A program made the translations under genes and the position numbers. Below the pieces are notes generated by a model. The model saw nothing but the letters and a program-made list of their open reading frames with translations, searched no databases and was not told the DNA's origin. Of a stretch of 64,000 nucleotides of DNA, positions 61,973 through 64,000 are shown in pieces (the stretch's first letter is position 1; each line of letters starts with the position of its first letter). The stretch comes from Streptomyces toyocaensis (GTDB lineage: Bacteria; Actinomycetota; Actinomycetes; Streptomycetales; Streptomycetaceae), in the NCBI RefSeq assembly GCF_000725125.1, contig NZ_JFCB01000023.1, positions 1-64,000 on the forward strand, in the 5' to 3' direction.

Positions 61973-62376
61973 GCTGTTCCTTACCTGTCAGAGGGCCGTG
62001 AAAGGGCCGCCGTCTCGCCGGTACGGCCCGGATTGCGCCGCTCCCCATGGTCCACCCCGGCGCCGCGCCCGTCATCTCTACCGAGAGGTAATCCGGACGC
62101 GGGACCGGTACGGTGACGCATGGGGCGAGTACATTCGAGTCTCGTACCCACAGACGGTTCCCAAACGCCCAAACGGGGCACATGGGTGTGGTGTGCGTCA
62201 CCGCGGGCCATGATGGTGTGCCTGGAGTTGCGGTGACCCGGCCAGGATCGTCACCGTTTCGGCGGTCTGCACGGCCGGGTACTTGCGCGATCGGTCCCGC
62301 CCGTGTGGACTACGGCCAATGCTTCGCGCACGCGCGTGGCTGAGTTATTTCCCAAGACATGATCAGGAGGCAACCC
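61973..62376. other. Divergent 404-bp regulatory gap aceE / DUF3052
   Basis: No gene is seen. It must hold the promoters of both genes. A small inverted repeat TACC-GAGA-GGTA (62079-62090) with an AT-richer flank lies about 110 bases upstream of the aceE start and is the clearest candidate site. AGGAGG at 62365-62370 is the DUF3052 ribosome site. Confidence 0.5.
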
Positions 62377-62814
62377 GTGAGCGCGACCGCGGACCACGCG
62401 GAGGAGCGGACGAACCCTGCCGCCAGGCTGGGGTTCCAGCCCGGGCAGGTGGTCCAGGAAATCGGCTACGACGACGACGTCGACCAGGAGCTCCGCGAGG
62501 CCATCGAGGGCGTCATCGAGAGTGACCTGGTCGACGAGGACTACGACGACGTGGCTGACGCCGTTGTGCTGTGGTTCCGCGACGACGACGGCGACCTGAC
62601 GGACGCGCTGGTGGATGCCGGCACGTACATCGAAGAGGGCGGCGCGATTCTGCTCCTCACGCCGAAGACCGGCCGTTCGGGCTACGTAGAGCCGAGCGAC
62701 ATCTCGGAGGCCGCGACCACGGCGGGTCTGACGGCGTCCAAGAGCGTCAGCGTGGGCAAGGACTGGAGCGGCAGCCGGCTGGCGACCCCGAAGGCCGCCA
62801 AGTCGAAGCGGTGA
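62377..62814 (+). CDS. DUF3052 protein
   Basis: A 145-residue acidic soluble protein with GFQPGQVVQEIGYDDDVD near residues 19-36 and WFRDDDGDLTDALVDA near residues 66-81, the actinobacterial DUF3052 hallmarks. It ends in a short basic tail. GTG 62377 has AGGAGG 6 bases upstream. Function unknown; it is often near aceE in Streptomyces, as I recall. Confidence 0.87.
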   Translation: MSATADHAEERTNPAARLGFQPGQVVQEIGYDDDVDQELREAIEGVIESDLVDEDYDDVADAVVLWFRDDDGDLTDALVDAGTYIEEGGAILLLTPKTGRSGYVEPSDISEAATTAGLTASKSVSVGKDWSGSRLATPKAAKSKR

Positions 62815-62822
62815 ACCGTCCC

Positions 62823-62856
62823 GGACGGGCCGGTCGCGTCACGCGTCGGCCCGTCC
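62823..62856 (+). terminator. Hairpin after DUF3052 gene
   Basis: GGACGGGCCG (62823-62832) and CGGCCCGTCC (62847-62856) pair perfectly around a 14-base loop, starting 9 bases after the stop codon. Confidence 0.75.
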
Positions 62857-62924
62857 GCCGGTCTGTCGTACTCCCTGCGTAGGGTGGGTCGGAGCGACCC
62901 ACCCTCGAAGGGATGAACACGACG

Positions 62925-63383
62925 ATGGCGATCCAGGTCGGCGACAAGGCCCCGGACTTCGAGCTCAAGGACAACCACGGTGCGGCCGTGCGGCTGTCGG
63001 ACTTCCGCGGCCGCAAGAACGTGGTGGTGCTCTTCTACCCGTTCGCCTTCACCGGCGTCTGCACCGGCGAGCTGTGCGAGGTCCGCGACAACCTGCCGCA
63101 GTTCTCCGACCGCGACACCCAGGTGCTCGCCGTCTCCAACGACTCGATCCACACCCTGCGCGTCTTCGGCGAGCAGGAAGGCCTGGAGTACCCGCTGCTC
63201 AGCGACTTCTGGCCGCACGGCGACGTCTCCCGCGCCTACGGCGTCTTCGACGAGGGCAAGGGATGCGCCGTGCGCGGGACGTTCGTCATCGACAAGGACG
63301 GCGTCGTGCGCTGGACCGTCGTCAACGGTCTGCCGGACGCCCGGGACCTGAACGAGTACGTGAAAGCGCTCGACGCGCTGTGA
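62925..63383 (+). CDS. Peroxiredoxin (AhpE/1-Cys-like)
   Basis: A 152-residue thioredoxin-fold peroxidase. The peroxidatic Cys is in [18 protein letters not shown] (~residue 44), preceded by [15 protein letters not shown] at the N-terminus, and the active-site Arg is in a later strand ([15 protein letters not shown]). ATG 62925 (MAIQ) fits family starts; ATG 62913 touches its own ribosome site. It should reduce peroxides in the cytosol. A second Cys (GELC) could act as resolving residue. Confidence 0.92.
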   Translation: MAIQVGDKAPDFELKDNHGAAVRLSDFRGRKNVVVLFYPFAFTGVCTGELCEVRDNLPQFSDRDTQVLAVSNDSIHTLRVFGEQEGLEYPLLSDFWPHGDVSRAYGVFDEGKGCAVRGTFVIDKDGVVRWTVVNGLPDARDLNEYVKALDAL

Positions 63384-63496
63384 TTGTTCGTTTCCAGGGC
63401 CTGCGGGCCCCGGGAACCCCTCACTAGGATCGACTCGTTGATCCGACATCCGACGCACTACGGGGCACCCCGCCCCAGGACACCAATGGAGGACTC

Positions 63497-64000
63497 GTGG
63501 GAGTCAGCCTCAGCAAGGGCGGCAACGTATCGCTGAGCAAGGAGGCGCCGGGCCTGACCGCGGTCATCATCGGACTGGGGTGGGACGTCCGCACGACGAC
63601 CGGCACCGACTTCGACCTGGACGCCAGCGCCCTGCTGCTGAACAACTCGGGCAAGGTCGGCAGCGACGCCAACTTCGTCTTCTTCAACAACCTCAAGAGC
63701 CCGGACGGCTCGGTCGAGCACACCGGCGACAACCTCACCGGTGAGGGCGAGGGCGACGACGAGCAGATCAAGGTCAACCTCGCCGGTGTCCCGGCGGACA
63801 TCGAGAAGATCGTCTTCCCGGTCTCCATCTACGACGCCGAGAACCGCCAGCAGTCCTTCGGTCAGGTGCGCAACGCGTTCATCCGCGTGGTCAACCAGGC
63901 CGGCGGCGCCGAGATCGCCCGGTACGACCTGTCGGAGGACGCCTCCACCGAGACCGCCATGGTCTTCGGCGAGCTGTACCGGCACGGCGCGGAGTGGAAG
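63497..64000 (+). CDS. TerD-family protein (3' end outside window)
   Basis: The first 168 residues of a TerD/CABP1 protein, which is normally about 191 residues. [19 protein letters not shown] at the N-terminus and the calcium-binding acidic segments [11 protein letters not shown] and [14 protein letters not shown] are characteristic. GTG 63497 is preceded by GGAGG at a 4-base distance. In Streptomyces TerD proteins affect calcium response and differentiation as well as tellurite resistance. The missing C-terminus is due only to the window edge. Confidence 0.95.
   Translation, partial: MGVSLSKGGNVSLSKEAPGLTAVIIGLGWDVRTTTGTDFDLDASALLLNNSGKVGSDANFVFFNNLKSPDGSVEHTGDNLTGEGEGDDEQIKVNLAGVPADIEKIVFPVSIYDAENRQQSFGQVRNAFIRVVNQAGGAEIARYDLSEDASTETAMVFGELYRHGAEWK

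Noticed and set aside
1-64000. Possible mobile element, prophage, CRISPR array or tRNA-linked island
   Set aside because: No transposase, integrase, terminal repeats with target duplication, spaced repeats or tRNA fold were found on either strand; base composition is even throughout.

Overview
The window reads as chromosomal DNA of a Streptomyces species. It has very high GC and GC-rich third positions. GTG and TTG starts are common, genes abut with ATGA or GTGA overlaps, and the gene content includes a fabD-fabH-acpP-fabF cluster behind a FasR-type regulator, a homodimeric aceE, TerD, and DUF2613, DUF3052, DUF3145 and DUF4429 proteins. From memory, not from a search, the order resembles the SCO2365-SCO2410 part of the S. 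coelicolor core. I see no insertion sequence, prophage, CRISPR array, rRNA or tRNA.

Layout. 1-7450 (minus): an envelope-glycan-like group of an AftD-like GT-C transferase (runs off the left edge), a SAM methyltransferase, a GT4 glycosyltransferase and a DUF3068 membrane protein. 7667-10901 (plus): a small DUF2613 protein with a PucR-type regulator, then an IclR regulator coupled to an SMP-30 lactonase. 10912-11066: a very large inverted repeat between convergent genes. 11115-16762 (minus): the least understood part, consisting of an FAD oxidoreductase, three tandem paralogous polytopic membrane proteins (MAB_1171c-like) and an ImmA/IrrE-like HExxH metalloprotein. 16900-21202: a GH51 arabinofuranosidase facing a secreted GH35-like protein. 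21501-24971: a secreted DUF4360 protein, a membrane protein and an aminotransferase with a long proline-rich tail.

25072-33616 (minus) is a monosaccharide locus: enolase-superfamily dehydratase, zinc dehydrogenase, an unrecognised protein, ChvE-type binding protein, ABC ATPase, permease and secreted aldose 1-epimerase. A shared 15-bp motif, consensus about GTCGAAATATCGAAC, lies upstream of the IclR gene, the GH51 gene, the unrecognised gene and the dehydratase gene. This suggests one IclR-controlled regulon that frees, imports and oxidises a pentose or similar sugar, with the lactonase at 10047 supplying the lactone-opening step.

33857-41895 holds mixed housekeeping genes: an SCO2400-like protein, a MarR/oxidoreductase pair, EI24 and LysE membrane proteins, a peptidase-C15-like protein whose nucleophile looks like Ser, a second aldose epimerase, an SGNH lipase-like lipoprotein and DUF3145. 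42154-47150 is the fatty-acid synthesis operon with FasR and a candidate FasR box. 47213-58336 holds a pirin, an S8 protease with a P-domain, a beta-lactamase-like hydrolase, a GNAT, a MerR/aldo-keto reductase pair, DUF4429 and DUF1023 proteins, a TetR/MFS pair with an operator inside the promoter, and a small membrane protein. 58385-64000 holds a potassium-channel-like protein, aceE, DUF3052, a peroxiredoxin and TerD (cut by the right edge).

All assignments come from reading the sequence by eye; no database search was run.
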